DNA from: SZUA-22 sp963751695
Lineage (GTDB): Bacteria > Bacteroidota > Ignavibacteria > Ignavibacteriales > Melioribacteraceae
Direction: 5' to 3'
Length of the DNA: 64,000 bases
Assembly: GCA_963751695.1 (NCBI GenBank)
Contig: CAVVVP010000003.1
Coordinates: forward strand, 310,001-374,000
In this document: positions 1 through 9,119 of the stretch, piece by piece
How the letters are laid out: each line of letters opens with the position of its first letter
Position numbering within the stretch: position 1 is the stretch's first letter
The notes under the pieces: model-generated
Databases searched by the model: none
Told to the model about the DNA's origin: nothing
The model's input: only the letters and a program-made list of their open reading frames with translations
Made by a program: the position numbers and the translations under genes

Positions 1-86
1 ATTAAATTATTGACCCTAAAAAATAATGAAATTTATTTAATATACAATGTCTTTTTTTTAGAAGTAATAACTGAAGCAAATTAGAA

Positions 87-851
87 TTAAAATCTGAGTG
101 ATAGACAACTCAATCCGCCATCTACTTTTCGGAATTCTGAAACATCAATCTCTAAAATTGAATATCCTCTTTCAACTACTATTTGCTTGGTTTTAGGAAA
201 TCCTTTAGGAATTATAACTCTGTCATTTATCCAGATACAGTTTGCAGCGTAGTTTTCTTCTTGGGGAATTTCCAAAATATTGAATTTCCTGAGTTCCTCA
301 TGATGAGAAAATTCACTTGTAGCCAGAAGGTTATTATTTTCCAAATATGCCATGCTGCTTTTCAGATGCAATCCTTCTTTAACCTCGATTATAGAGCCTG
401 TCAAATCATATTTGTTTAAAACTTTGATAATTTGTTCTGCTCCTTCAAGATTCGTTCGCTCTGATAATCCGATATAAAAATGATCTGTTACCATCATTAT
501 ATCACCTGCTTCAATTGTTCCAGGTGATTGAATTTCTTCAATTTCATGATAGTATTCTTTTAATATTCCTTTCATGTTGATAACTTCATCTCGACGAGAC
601 GGAGCTCCAGGATTTGTAATTATTGCACAACGGGGTGACAATAATGCTGTATCCTCAACAAATGTAGAATCTGGAAAGTTCTCATCAGCTTCAAGAATAT
701 GAACATTTAAATCACAACCTTTCAATGCTGTAACATAAGCCTCATGTTGAATGATTGCTTTTTCATAATCAGGTAAACCTAAATTGGCTTGTGTTAATCC
801 TTTAACTAAACTTTTTGAAGGTATTTTGACGATTGCATTTTTAAAGTACAT
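87..851 (-). CDS. Dimethylargininase (DDAH family)
   Basis: Predicted to hydrolyse N-omega-methylated arginines to citrulline and methylamines; cytoplasmic, no signal peptide. At 254 aa it matches the length of bacterial DDAH. The pentein-fold motifs are in order: FVEDT (residues 64-68), GTIEAGD (111-117) with Glu114, LHLKSS with His162, and DGGLSCLS near the C-terminus with Cys249. Glu114/His162/Cys249 fall at the same residue numbers as the catalytic triad of the Pseudomonas aeruginosa enzyme (established knowledge). ATG start. It is the last gene of a closely spaced minus-strand run behind the gene ending at 865 (13 bp gap). A related amidinohydrolase specificity, such as arginine deiminase-like, is less likely given the compact length. 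Confidence 0.9.
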   Translation of the reverse strand: MYFKNAIVKIPSKSLVKGLTQANLGLPDYEKAIIQHEAYVTALKGCDLNVHILEADENFPDSTFVEDTALLSPRCAIITNPGAPSRRDEVINMKGILKEYYHEIEEIQSPGTIEAGDIMMVTDHFYIGLSERTNLEGAEQIIKVLNKYDLTGSIIEVKEGLHLKSSMAYLENNNLLATSEFSHHEELRKFNILEIPQEENYAANCIWINDRVIIPKGFPKTKQIVVERGYSILEIDVSEFRKVDGGLSCLSLRF

Positions 852-864
852 AGTTGTAGAATCC

Positions 865-1704
865 TTACTTCATATATGCTGTTAATTCTAGCATTACTAA
901 CCCTAGTTTTTCATCTCCCTCAATTATAATTCTCCTTTGGGCTTCCTCTTTCGTAATATTCTTTGAAAAGAGCCTCCAAGCTGTATCAGAATTTAATACT
1001 ACTTTTGAGGTGAAGCTGGGTGGTTCTCCAATCAATAATTTCCAATTTTCTTTTTTTTGTAAAATCCATCTTGCATTAGGAATGTCTTCAATTTCAATGA
1101 ATACAATAGCATTTGTTTTATCAGAAGCCATGTTTTGAAAAGTGTTGGGCAGACCTCTTACAAAAGTATCGATTAGTGGCGTTAACCATTTTTCCTCTGA
1201 TAAAACTGGTTTACCAACCGCTTCTCTTATCTGTTGTTGATGATACCACCTTTCCGTATATTCTCTAGCAATATCAAACCAATTTACTGATTCATTTTCT
1301 CCTGCCCAGCTAACTCCAAATAATGCTTTCCCATATAAATCAAGAGAATTAAATAATTTTGGTATTTCCTGACCGCTGTATTTAAGTAGATCAGTTAATA
1401 CAACTGGGCTGAATCTTTGCGTTACTTCGATCCAAGAATTGTTAAGATAATTGAGATAATCTACAAGCTGGGTGTAGTTCTCTATCGGTGTTGCAGGTGA
1501 GGATGGTGTTAAATTATCTCTATGAAATGATAATCGCCGAAGATCTAATTCGACCAGGTGAGCAACAATATCTTTAACATTCCATTTTGAGCTTGATGTT
1601 GGAAGGTACCATTCTGAATCCAATAAGCTTTCTAGAAGTTTTATAAATTCTGAGTAGAGCTCAGGAAATAGATTTCTCACATCAATAATACCTGGCTTTT
1701 CCAT
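865..1704 (-). CDS. DinB/maleylpyruvate isomerase-fold protein
   Basis: This 279-aa protein resembles the mycothiol-dependent maleylpyruvate isomerase N-terminal (MDMPI) superfamily, a four-helix DinB-like fold binding a divalent metal. The N-terminal helix pattern SKWNVKDIVAHLVELD (about residues 39-54) places His49 where the first metal ligand is expected. EYTERWYHQQQIRE (148-161) supplies Glu151 and His155 as further likely ligands. The C-terminal third resembles the SCP2-like or accessory domain often attached. Members outside actinobacteria have no mycothiol, so the thiol cofactor and substrate are unknown. The gene lies between a TPR lipoprotein (3 bp gap) and DDAH (13 bp gap), so it is probably co-transcribed with both. 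Confidence 0.75.
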   Translation of the reverse strand: MEKPGIIDVRNLFPELYSEFIKLLESLLDSEWYLPTSSSKWNVKDIVAHLVELDLRRLSFHRDNLTPSSPATPIENYTQLVDYLNYLNNSWIEVTQRFSPVVLTDLLKYSGQEIPKLFNSLDLYGKALFGVSWAGENESVNWFDIAREYTERWYHQQQIREAVGKPVLSEEKWLTPLIDTFVRGLPNTFQNMASDKTNAIVFIEIEDIPNARWILQKKENWKLLIGEPPSFTSKVVLNSDTAWRLFSKNITKEEAQRRIIIEGDEKLGLVMLELTAYMK

Positions 1705-1707
1705 TTA

Positions 1708-2568
1708 TTAGTTTACTCCTTTTATAGTTTCGTTGATAGAGTCAGTAAAATCGGATCCATAAAGTTTTGAAGAGCTGAGAGCGCTTTTATATGCATTTAA
1801 AGCCATTTCCTTTTTATCAATCTCAAGATAAATGTCGCCAAGATGCTTCCATCCATAAGCAAAATTAGGATCAAGATAAATTGCTTTTTTCAAATGCCTA
1901 ATTGCTTCTTCATGTCTGCCAGCCTCATATAATCCTTCTGAAAATGAATCATGAGCACTTGGATTTAGACTGTCTATTGTAACAAAATATTCAAATGCTT
2001 TGAGAGCTTTTTCGATATTGTTCAATTTTAGATAACCATAGCCGACATGATTATATGCTGGGAAATATTCTGGAGCATCTTTTAATAATCTATTTAAAGT
2101 TTTTACACCATCGCTTGGACGATCAGCATCTATCTGAGTAAATCCAAGGACATGCTTTGCAAAAGCATCATTTGGATTCTCTGATAGATACCTCTTAAGG
2201 ATTACTTCACATTCATCAAAATCACCATCAATAAATCTTAAGAGAGCTTTTGTAAATAGGCGATTAGAGTCATCATATTGTAAGAGTGAGTCAGCAATTT
2301 TTTGATTTGTAGAGGGGTCTCTAAAAAGCATTAAATCGATCACTCCAGCATAAGCATATGGTAAAGAATGTTCGATTTTTTCTTTAAGCAGGGCATCGAA
2401 GAGTATTGATGATTTTTCAAAGTACGCTCGGTGAAATACTAGACGAGCTTCATCGAACTGTTTTTGATACATAATAGATGTATCATTTTCTTTGCTATTA
2501 TTACAATTTATTAAAAAAGTTGAAAGCAGAAGAAAATAAAATAATTTCACAAAGCTTAATCCTTTCAT
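1708..2568 (-). CDS. TPR-repeat lipoprotein
   Basis: I place the start at the ATG at 2568 rather than the longer frame to 2628. The shorter start gives a clean lipoprotein signal: basic Lys residues, a hydrophobic stretch, then LINC with Cys22. It also stops the gene overlapping the upstream bacterioferritin, leaving a 22 bp gap. The mature protein (286 aa before processing) consists of helical 34-residue tetratricopeptide repeats, for example around FPAYNHVGYGYLKLNNIEKA and FAYGWKHLGDIYLEIDKKEM. TPR proteins are protein-interaction scaffolds; no enzymatic motif is visible. It probably sits on the periplasmic face of a membrane. Its partner is unknown; co-transcription with the bacterioferritin gene is likely from spacing. 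Confidence 0.8.
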   Translation of the reverse strand: MKGLSFVKLFYFLLLSTFLINCNNSKENDTSIMYQKQFDEARLVFHRAYFEKSSILFDALLKEKIEHSLPYAYAGVIDLMLFRDPSTNQKIADSLLQYDDSNRLFTKALLRFIDGDFDECEVILKRYLSENPNDAFAKHVLGFTQIDADRPSDGVKTLNRLLKDAPEYFPAYNHVGYGYLKLNNIEKALKAFEYFVTIDSLNPSAHDSFSEGLYEAGRHEEAIRHLKKAIYLDPNFAYGWKHLGDIYLEIDKKEMALNAYKSALSSSKLYGSDFTDSINETIKGVN

Positions 2569-2590
2569 TAAGGCTTTATTGTCATTTCTG

Positions 2591-3082
2591 CTATGCACCT
2601 CCAGCAGACATATTTTTACTTCGTTCAATGGATTGAAGGGCTAGATAGTCTTTTCCAAATTTCGACATGTTTTCTAATTCACCATCATAATTTCCAAAAT
2701 GTCTCTCTTCATCTGCGACCAATGACTCAAAAACTTGTTTTGTCATTGAATCAGCATTTGCAGAACATTCATTCGCCCAGATGTTATAATCTCGTGCACT
2801 CTCTTCTTCCATTTTTGCAGCCATTTTTAACATTTCACTAACATCATGAATTTTTTCGACTTCTTGAGCTGGTTTCATTTCTACTTCACCTTTTAGAAAG
2901 AGGATCCTTTCAGCACACTTTTCCACATGGATCATCTCTTCAATTGCCGTCCTTTTGAACAATCCAGCTAAAAGTTCATACCCTTGATCGTCACAGTGAA
3001 AGTGGAAATACATGTACTGATGTACGGCAAACAATTCATCAGATACTGCTTTGTTCAACAACTCAATACTTTTTTCTTTCAT
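2591..3082 (-). CDS. bfr: Bacterioferritin
   Basis: Iron-storage ferritin of 163 aa, expected to form a 24-mer that oxidises Fe(II) and stores the mineral core. The diiron ferroxidase ligands are visible: Glu16 (VSDELFAVHQY), Glu49 and His52 (IEEMIHVEK), a Glu in EEESARDYN, and Glu/His in VADEERHF. Met50, next to Glu49, is at the position of the inter-subunit haem ligand Met52 of E. coli Bfr, so haem binding is plausible. It has an ATG start and is the first gene of the four-gene minus-strand run ending with DDAH. No Fur box could be confidently read upstream. Confidence 0.92.
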   Translation of the reverse strand: MKEKSIELLNKAVSDELFAVHQYMYFHFHCDDQGYELLAGLFKRTAIEEMIHVEKCAERILFLKGEVEMKPAQEVEKIHDVSEMLKMAAKMEEESARDYNIWANECSANADSMTKQVFESLVADEERHFGNYDGELENMSKFGKDYLALQSIERSKNMSAGGA

Positions 3083-3254
3083 TTTATAATCCCTAACTTA
3101 TTATAATATATATGGTTATATGAATTTTGATTGGCTTGAAAATAGATTGAGAAACAAATAAGAAACATTTTGTGCAATAATTCTTAATTTTTATCTTTTT
3201 TAAAGTAGATAAAAACTAATTAAACTGCTGACTATTCTTCAAGTTTTCTGCTGT

Positions 3255-3596
3255 TTAATCAGTGCAGTCAAGAACCGCTTCTTCAGTGGTATTATATATG
3301 TTAAAAAGCGTATCAATTTGAGTGATAGATAACATTTCTTTAACCTTCAGAGTAAGTGAGGTTAATATCATATCAGCTCCAGCCTTCTTAGTTGATGTAT
3401 AAGCTCTTATAAGTGCAGCAAGACCAATGGAATTTATATGTTCTACTCCACCCAGGTCTATAATAAATACTTTATTGCCATTTTTTAGAGCAGCCATAAT
3501 GGATTTTTGAAATTCAGCAATACCTGTGTCTTGAAAAAAATTATCATAGATTTCAAAAATTTTAACTTTGTCTATTTCCTTTTCTCTGAACTTCAT
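3255..3596 (-). CDS. STAS-domain anti-sigma factor antagonist-like protein
   Basis: A 113-aa single-domain STAS protein of the SpoIIAA/RsbV type. The signature VFIIDLGGVEHINSIGLAAL (43-62) contains Ser56 at the position phosphorylated by anti-sigma kinases and dephosphorylated by PP2C phosphatases in partner-switching systems. No anti-sigma kinase (HATPase_c) gene lies beside it. The only candidate PP2C partner in the window is the SpoIIE-like phosphatase at 35821-37020, far away. It appears monocistronic, flanked by 172 bp and over 500 bp of non-coding DNA. Its target sigma factor or response is unknown. Confidence 0.85.
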   Translation of the reverse strand: MKFREKEIDKVKIFEIYDNFFQDTGIAEFQKSIMAALKNGNKVFIIDLGGVEHINSIGLAALIRAYTSTKKAGADMILTSLTLKVKEMLSITQIDTLFNIYNTTEEAVLDCTD

Positions 3597-3731
3597 ATCG
3601 CGCTCATTTATTATTAAATATGGACAAATATATCGTAAATATTTCTAAGTGGCAACTTTGTAACAGTTTAGGTTGATTAAAGATTTTCAAAACCTTACGC
3701 TAAATTTTCGCTCAAGCAAACACAACAAGAA

Positions 3732-3805
3732 CTTCATTTTTACTAAAGCTCTAATTTCCCCTCATCCCTTATAAAACTACACCTTAGGTTTTAGTATAAA
3801 TCCCT
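3732..3805 (+). repeat. Short intergenic repeat, copy A
   Basis: A 74-bp element beginning CTTCATTTTTACTAAAGCTC. It matches copy B at 4746-4820 at about 58 of 70 aligned positions with one single-base indel. Both copies are in the same orientation and flank the small gene at 4131-4562. Similarity fades over about 15 bp upstream. It is not coding in any long frame. Function unknown: it could be a small mobile or decayed repeat. Confidence 0.7.
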
Positions 3806-4067
3806 CAATTCCTTGTGAGTTAATACAGTATAAGACATTAATTTTAAAGGGCAAAGCCCCGACTCCATCTATCCCTCAATTTATTATGATAATCCATATA
3901 TCTTCTAAAATCTAGATAATATAAATTGGTTTTGGTTAGATTTGGGTCTGACTGAGAGAGTTAAATTTAATAATAGTCAAATTATATGAAAGTTTTCATA
4001 AAGCTTAAAACAGCTTAAAATCAACTGGCATGAATTTCTAATAGTGTGTCCGTCTAACTTAACAATA

Positions 4068-4101
4068 AAGCCTTTAAGAAGGGGGAATCTCTTAAAGGCT
4101 T
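4068..4101 (-). terminator. Intrinsic terminator
   Basis: A perfect 12-bp inverted repeat (4068-4079 with 4090-4101) around a 10-nt loop. It lies 30 bp downstream of the gene 4131-4562 on the minus strand, followed on that strand by a T-rich stretch (TTTATTGTT). Confidence 0.75.
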
Positions 4102-4130
4102 AAATAAAATTGGGACTATCATAAGAATTA

Positions 4131-4562
4131 TCAGTCTGTAAGTGTTACAGATTTTTCTAGTCTCTTTATTTCTTTTAAGTATGAAATAATTTCTTTGACT
4201 TTATCAGACTTATAATTCTTTGCAACATCTTGGAGTTCTTCATAATGTTCTTCATCACCGATTTCAAATAAACTCCATGCTATAAGTTGAAGAACTCTAT
4301 CATCATTTGATATTTTTGCTCTCTCAACAAGTTTGTGACCGGCTTCTTCTAGTTTGTATTTACCGACCATAAAGATAGAACTGTTTCTTAATCCGGGATT
4401 ATCTGAGTCCATTCCCAAAAGAAGGTTGTTCAAAAACTTTTCTTGTTTATTTGCTTCAACATCACGATTACTTTGTGAGTAAACAAAACTTGATGCTAAC
4501 AACATTGATAAAACAACAACTCCAGCTAACATCGATAAAGTATTAATTTTTCGAGAATCCAT
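4131..4562 (-). CDS. Exported small HEAT-repeat-like protein
   Basis: The start at 4562 is preferred over the ATG four codons upstream because GGAGG sits 5-6 bp before it. The product is 143 aa: an N-terminal hydrophobic signal segment (about residues 8-30, ending near SSFVYSQS), then helical repeats resembling HEAT/armadillo units, e.g. NPGLRNSSIFMVGKY and DDRVLQLIAWSLFEIGDEEH. Such proteins scaffold other proteins; no catalytic motif is seen. It is probably periplasmic or membrane-tethered. It is monocistronic with its own terminator and is flanked by the two copies of the intergenic repeat. Confidence 0.7.
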   Translation of the reverse strand: MDSRKINTLSMLAGVVVLSMLLASSFVYSQSNRDVEANKQEKFLNNLLLGMDSDNPGLRNSSIFMVGKYKLEEAGHKLVERAKISNDDRVLQLIAWSLFEIGDEEHYEELQDVAKNYKSDKVKEIISYLKEIKRLEKSVTLTD

Positions 4563-4958
4563 TTTATCCTCCATGAATACTAATCCATAATTTCTGTTTA
4601 TTTTATCGAAGCTTCAAACCTATAGACGCATTAAAGTCTCAAATGGTTACAAACTCTAGAAATAATATTTATCCCGAAGAATAATTATACAATTTAATAG
4701 GTGTAGTTTTACTTTGTTATCACCCACAAATCCACACGAGAAGGGCTTCGTTTTTACTAAAGCTCGAGTTCCCCCTAATCCCTTATAGAACGACCGCTTA
4801 CGTTTTGATATAAATTCCCTGGTTATTAAGGTTTAATGATTATAGTCCCTAATCTGAACCACATTTCATTGGTAATTTTAATTTATTTAGAATTTAAAGT
4901 ATATTCATTTTCATCTAAATAAATGCTTCTTCGGTATTGAAATTATAAAGAGAGAATT
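4563..4958. other. Intergenic region containing repeat copy B
   Basis: Nearly 400 bp without a supportable gene. It holds the second copy of the short repeat (4746-4820) and must include the promoters of the divergent genes at 4562 and 4959. No other structure was recognised. Confidence 0.55.
4746..4820 (+). repeat. Short intergenic repeat, copy B
   Basis: A 75-bp element beginning CTTCGTTTTTACTAAAGCTC, about 83% identical to copy A at 3732-3805 and in the same orientation. The conserved blocks are the first 20 bases, an AATCCCTTATA-type segment and the terminal TATAAAT..CCCT. Confidence 0.7.
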
Positions 4959-5360
4959 ATGAAAACAAAGAGATACAATCCAATCTCTGATGAAGAGAAA
5001 ATAATGAGTATTATCAAAGCTGAAGGCAAAGAATGGGCCTGTTATTCAGCTGACAATGTTTCATCTAAATATATGAAGGCACTTGAAGATTCTATTACCT
5101 ATGTGGCTTATGAAGGTGACGTTCTATGCGGATATTCTCGATCTATAGATGATTCGGGTTTCTATATATACGTTTGTGATTTATTGGTTACACCTAAATG
5201 CCGTGGTAAAAATATTGGAAGAAAATTGATAGAATGTCTATTAAATGATTTTCCAAATCAAACTGTTTATGTGATGTCCGATGTTGATGAATATTACAAA
5301 AAGCAAAATTACAAACTTGAAGGCTCTATTTTTAGAGTGCCTAATTTGATCTCTCACTAA
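4959..5360 (+). CDS. GNAT-family N-acetyltransferase
   Basis: A 133-aa acetyl-CoA-dependent transferase of the GNAT fold. Motif A is visible as CDLLVTPKCRGKNIGRKLIE (73-92), where Arg82-Gly83-Lys84-Asn85-Ile86-Gly87 forms the pyrophosphate-binding loop. Beta strand 4 (FYIYVCDLLV) precedes it, and YYKKQNYKLEGS (112-123) is the usual C-terminal GNAT signature. The substrate cannot be told from sequence. It stands alone, running opposite to its neighbours, and ends in a terminator at 5451-5491. Confidence 0.85.
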   Translation: MKTKRYNPISDEEKIMSIIKAEGKEWACYSADNVSSKYMKALEDSITYVAYEGDVLCGYSRSIDDSGFYIYVCDLLVTPKCRGKNIGRKLIECLLNDFPNQTVYVMSDVDEYYKKQNYKLEGSIFRVPNLISH

Positions 5361-5835
5361 AATATTACTTCATCGGGTTGTGATTCACCTCACAACTTGA
5401 TTTGATAGATTAACATATATTTTGATTGACAATACGAACAATCTTTCTATAAAGGTGAGAAGAACTTGGCTGGGACTTCTCGCCTTTTTTATTTTGGTCA
5501 ATGTTCAAATTAAACATGGATACTAAGAAGTAACAAATTACTTACTCAACATAAAAATTATAAAATAGACCAAAGCTATATTGATAGACACTTTCCAAAT
5601 ATAAAAATGATTGCCAACCTTACTAGTTTCACTTTTTGTTATTTCTTTCTATTCGCTTATGTATTCAAAAATAAATAAGTTTACGAAAATGAAACTTCCC
5701 ATGTTTTCTTTCTTAGCTTTCAGATAAATATGAATCTTTATAGTTGTCTAGATATAAACCATAAGTGAAAGAATCGCAATAATTACTAGTGCTGTAGTCA
5801 TATTCTCTTTCTATAATTATTAGATTAAAAAATTT
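5361..5835. other. Intergenic region between convergent genes
   Basis: 475 bp with no supportable ORF. It contains the intrinsic terminator at 5451-5491 and a smaller 7-bp-stem hairpin at 5377-5396 that lacks a T-tract. The remainder is AT-rich. Confidence 0.5.
5451..5491 (+). terminator. Intrinsic terminator of the GNAT gene
   Basis: The stem AAAGGTGAGAAG (5451-5462) pairs with CTTCTCGCCTTT (5476-5487) with one G-T pair and is followed by a run of T residues on the plus strand. Confidence 0.85.
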
Positions 5836-6930
5836 TCATAGAGCAATGATCCACTTAACTATCATTTTCATTGCATCTTCATTAAAAGTTTCATTTATCA
5901 ACTTATATTCATCTCTGAAACCAGTATCACATTTTTGAAATAGATGGTTAAGGCCTTTTAAGGATTCTACTTTGAAATTTTTATTTTTCCCCTCAACAAG
6001 AGCTTCATTAATTGCTTCCAAATTACCATCAGCGAGCACTTGACAATCCTTATCTCCAATAAGTGCCAATACTGGACATTGAACCTTTTCTAAATATTGC
6101 CTTGGATTAAAATTGGCCGCATATTGGAACCAAGGAGTTGCCCATTCATCAGACACATATTTTAACCAGTTCGGATTCTCTTCTATAAATTTATCTATAT
6201 CCTCTTTTGCCTCTCCTCTTAACGAAGATCTCCATCGGTTTATAATAGAAGATAGTTTCTTCTTTTTCTTCTTGTGGGTTTCATCTTTTTTAATTTCCTC
6301 GAAGAGACTCTCCAATAAATATGTTCCAGCCTCGACTATTTCATGATTCTTACCTTGCGTTCTAAGCTTCTTTTCATTGGAATTAAAAAGAACCTCATCA
6401 AATGGTAATCCTGGTGTGCCCAACAATATTATAAATGCTATTTCTTTGTAATGGCTGGCAAGAAGCATAGTTATCAATCCACCCTCACTATGGCCAATAA
6501 TTCCGATGTTATTAGGTAGGTCCTCTCGAGATTGAAGGAACTCGATTCCAGCAAAGGTATCTCCAGCGAAAGTTTCCGTAGTTGAACCAATAATTTTCCC
6601 TCTTGATTCACCAATACTTCTTTCATCATATCTGAGAACCGCTATTCCTTGGCGAGTTAAATAATCTGAAAGGACTAAAAATGGTTTGTGTACATATACA
6701 CTTTCGTCTCTATCTTGTAGTCCAGATCCAGAATCCAAAATAACTGAAGCCATTATTTTTTCATCGTTAGGAATTGTTAATGTGCCTGCGAAGCTAGCTC
6801 CATCAATCTGATTTTCGAATCTAACCTCTTCACTAGTGTATGGGAATGGGGACTGCGGTTCTTGTGAATGTTTTTGTTGTATACACGATGAGAAGGAATA
6901 CAACAGCAAATAAAGAATTAATTTCTTCAT
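5836..6930 (-). CDS. Alpha/beta-hydrolase lipoprotein
   Basis: A 364-aa serine hydrolase of the alpha/beta fold, probably an esterase or acyl-peptidase-like enzyme anchored as a lipoprotein. The N-terminus has a lipoprotein signal ending FSSC (Cys16). The nucleophile elbow GHSEGG places Ser148. The likely acid is in LIGDKDCQV and the catalytic His in LKGLNHLFQ near the C-terminus. An oxyanion-type SGSG motif (67-70) follows strand 3. A lysine run (HKKKKKK) lies in the helical cap. The substrate is unknown. It is monocistronic with ATG start and long flanking intergenic gaps. Confidence 0.85.
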   Translation of the reverse strand: MKKLILYLLLYSFSSCIQQKHSQEPQSPFPYTSEEVRFENQIDGASFAGTLTIPNDEKIMASVILDSGSGLQDRDESVYVHKPFLVLSDYLTRQGIAVLRYDERSIGESRGKIIGSTTETFAGDTFAGIEFLQSREDLPNNIGIIGHSEGGLITMLLASHYKEIAFIILLGTPGLPFDEVLFNSNEKKLRTQGKNHEIVEAGTYLLESLFEEIKKDETHKKKKKKLSSIINRWRSSLRGEAKEDIDKFIEENPNWLKYVSDEWATPWFQYAANFNPRQYLEKVQCPVLALIGDKDCQVLADGNLEAINEALVEGKNKNFKVESLKGLNHLFQKCDTGFRDEYKLINETFNEDAMKMIVKWIIAL

Positions 6931-7216
6931 GCTAAATCCTATTCAACTTGCAACATAAAAATTGCATAAATCAATTTACTTTTATTTATTTCTTCGGCAA
7001 GCGGTAAGATTATTATATAAGAGGAACGTATTTTAGTCCCTTGCTCTACTTCATCAATACCACCTCTTATTTTCAAGTCTTAAACTGTCCGATAAGCGCT
7101 GATGAGAAACAAATAATATAACCAATAGTGTGGGCGACCATTACTTTAAAAAGTGATTATAGTAAATTTGCAAAGCTGAAAATTCTGAATCACGTTTCCC
7201 AACGGAAACTAATAAA

Positions 7217-8068
7217 TTACCTTTTTAGGTTAAAAATTAGTTTATCTCCAACAGACATAACCTCTCTATCCCCTGCCAGCAAAGTTGCATTTTGACCAAA
7301 ATATGCCTCATGCTTATCATGGAATGGATTCATTTGTATTAGAGTCCTAAGAGGTTCTTTTGGTTCAATTATCTTTGAGTTTTTTTGATCAAGTGTAGTT
7401 ATTACACATCTTTGACAAGGTTTTCTAATTCCGAATGAATATTTACTGGCAATATCTGATAAAGTTTCAAAATTATTTTCTTCTAATGGCTCAGTTCCCA
7501 TTATAACAATATTTGAACGAAATCTTTCCATCCCAACTGGTTGAGAGCCTTTTTGAATAAGCATATCATTCAATTTATTCAGCGATTCTTCAAGGGTAAT
7601 AAGAAATGGAAATCCATCAGCAAATGCTGTATGAGAAATTTCTCCATGCAAATATTTGTTGTCAACTATTCTCTTAAAGCTATCATCAATTTTTAATAGT
7701 TTAAGATCTTTTCCATTCTTGTTGCGGAGCACTTCAGTTAGCCACTTACTTGCTTTATAACCTTCATCAATAGCACTGCATTGATCATTCCATACTTTGG
7801 TCAAAACTTGATTACTGCTTTTTTGATTAATCGAGAGTTCTAAAGGAGTGATGGATTCGTGTTCAAGGACTAAACTGTTTTGAGTAATTGACGTTTTTAT
7901 TGTCGCCATTTGTGGCAAATTTCTTTGTGTCAAAAATTTATAATTAGAATCAACAACCATCCAGTTGCGATCATATTTCAATCCCCTAACACAAAGTTCT
8001 GCTTTCTGAAGAGATATTCCCTGTAACGATTTTACTGGATAGATATTTAATTCTGTGATTTCAAGCAT
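7217..8068 (-). CDS. MOSC-domain molybdenum cofactor protein (YcbX/mARC-like)
   Basis: A 283-aa protein with the MOSC N-terminal beta-barrel (ELNIYPVKSLQGISL, 6-20) followed by a MOSC domain. Conserved features are MERFRSNIVI (180-189) and KPCQRCVITTLD (216-227), with Cys218 and Cys221. In YcbX and mitochondrial mARC a cysteine of this region binds the molybdenum cofactor and reduces N-hydroxylated compounds (established knowledge). By family it is a likely Moco-dependent N-hydroxylamine reductase, but no ferredoxin domain is fused here. It is monocistronic. Confidence 0.85.
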   Translation of the reverse strand: MLEITELNIYPVKSLQGISLQKAELCVRGLKYDRNWMVVDSNYKFLTQRNLPQMATIKTSITQNSLVLEHESITPLELSINQKSSNQVLTKVWNDQCSAIDEGYKASKWLTEVLRNKNGKDLKLLKIDDSFKRIVDNKYLHGEISHTAFADGFPFLITLEESLNKLNDMLIQKGSQPVGMERFRSNIVIMGTEPLEENNFETLSDIASKYSFGIRKPCQRCVITTLDQKNSKIIEPKEPLRTLIQMNPFHDKHEAYFGQNATLLAGDREVMSVGDKLIFNLKR

Positions 8069-8346
8069 AATTGTTATGAGCTTTCTTAATCAATCAAAGT
8101 GAATAAATGATAAATGCAGCGTTGATAAGTAATCCAAGAAAAATAAAATTTAACTCGTCGGAAGTTGAAAATTCAATCGGGAATTCGTGCCCAAATTCAT
8201 CACACATAACTTTTTGTAGTGTAAACATTACACTACGATATTGTTAGAAACATTCCAAACCAAATTTTTTCTGCAATTAAATACACTAGTTTTCTAGCTT
8301 AAAAGGATAACCAGACCAGTACTATGGAATAATTCATCCACTCTTA

Positions 8347-9108
8347 TCATTTTTCAGCAATTACAAGCATTTCAAAATCCTCTGTCGTTAATTTATCATT
8401 TCTGCTAAAGACTCCTAGTTTTGCCCCAAAGATATCAATGCTTTTGAAATTTATAGATCTTAACAGCCAGGTTATTTCAGAAGGCACATAGTATCTTTCA
8501 TTACTTTCTAGAACTTTTTCGTTCCCTGCGTCATCCTTTGTACTAGTAACACTATGATCACGAAAAGTCATCAAATCAAATGAGTTCTTGTCGTAAGTTG
8601 CATTCCCCTCTTCTGAATTAACTGCAAGAAAGTCTTTTACAGAGTGGAACAGAGGAAATAATCCATTTAGTGTTGTGAATATAAGTTTGCCATTTTTCTT
8701 TAGTGCTTTAGCAGCATTTTGAAGAATCAAAAAATTCATTTCATCAGTTTCCATCAATGGAAAAGCTCCTTCACATATCATTATGATTAGATCAAATTCA
8801 TTACAAAATGGAAGATCGCGAGCATCGCGCTTTTGAAAATCAATTTCCAAATTTTGTTCGCTTGCTTTTTCCTTTCCTCTCTTTAACTGAGATTCTGAAA
8901 GGTCAACTCCCACAACCTTGTAGCCTCTCTTAACTAGCTCGATTGTGTGTCTACCCGTTCCGCAACCAATATCCAAAATCTTAATCGATTTATTAAACTT
9001 TACCTCTTTCTCAATAAAGTCGCACTCCCCGGTAGTTCCTTTAGTAAAATTTTCTTTGTCGTAGCTTTCTCCATAGTTTTCGAATACAGATTCATACCAC
9101 TGTTTCAT
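8347..9108 (-). CDS. Class I SAM-dependent methyltransferase
   Basis: A 253-aa Rossmann-fold methyltransferase. Motif I is ILDIGCGTG (44-52), the acidic strand-2 motif is VVGVDLSES (65-73), and DARDLPF plus FDLIIMICEGAF mark the post-II region. The substrate is not deducible. It lies 11 bp downstream of the carbonic-anhydrase-like gene and is probably co-transcribed with it. Confidence 0.85.
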   Translation of the reverse strand: MKQWYESVFENYGESYDKENFTKGTTGECDFIEKEVKFNKSIKILDIGCGTGRHTIELVKRGYKVVGVDLSESQLKRGKEKASEQNLEIDFQKRDARDLPFCNEFDLIIMICEGAFPLMETDEMNFLILQNAAKALKKNGKLIFTTLNGLFPLFHSVKDFLAVNSEEGNATYDKNSFDLMTFRDHSVTSTKDDAGNEKVLESNERYYVPSEITWLLRSINFKSIDIFGAKLGVFSRNDKLTTEDFEMLVIAEK

Positions 9109-9119
9109 AAACCTCCCAA

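Larger units (their letters stand above)
3597..4130. other. Intergenic region with repeat copy and terminator
   Basis: This 534 bp stretch has no convincing gene. It contains one copy of a short interspersed repeat (3732-3805) and the terminator of the gene at 4131-4562 (4068-4101). The rest is AT-rich and no conserved RNA fold was recognised. Confidence 0.6.

Noticed and set aside
5377..5396. GTTGTGA/TCACAAC hairpin after the GNAT gene
   Set aside because: A 7-bp stem with no T-tract, and the proper terminator lies 55 bp further on; probably chance.
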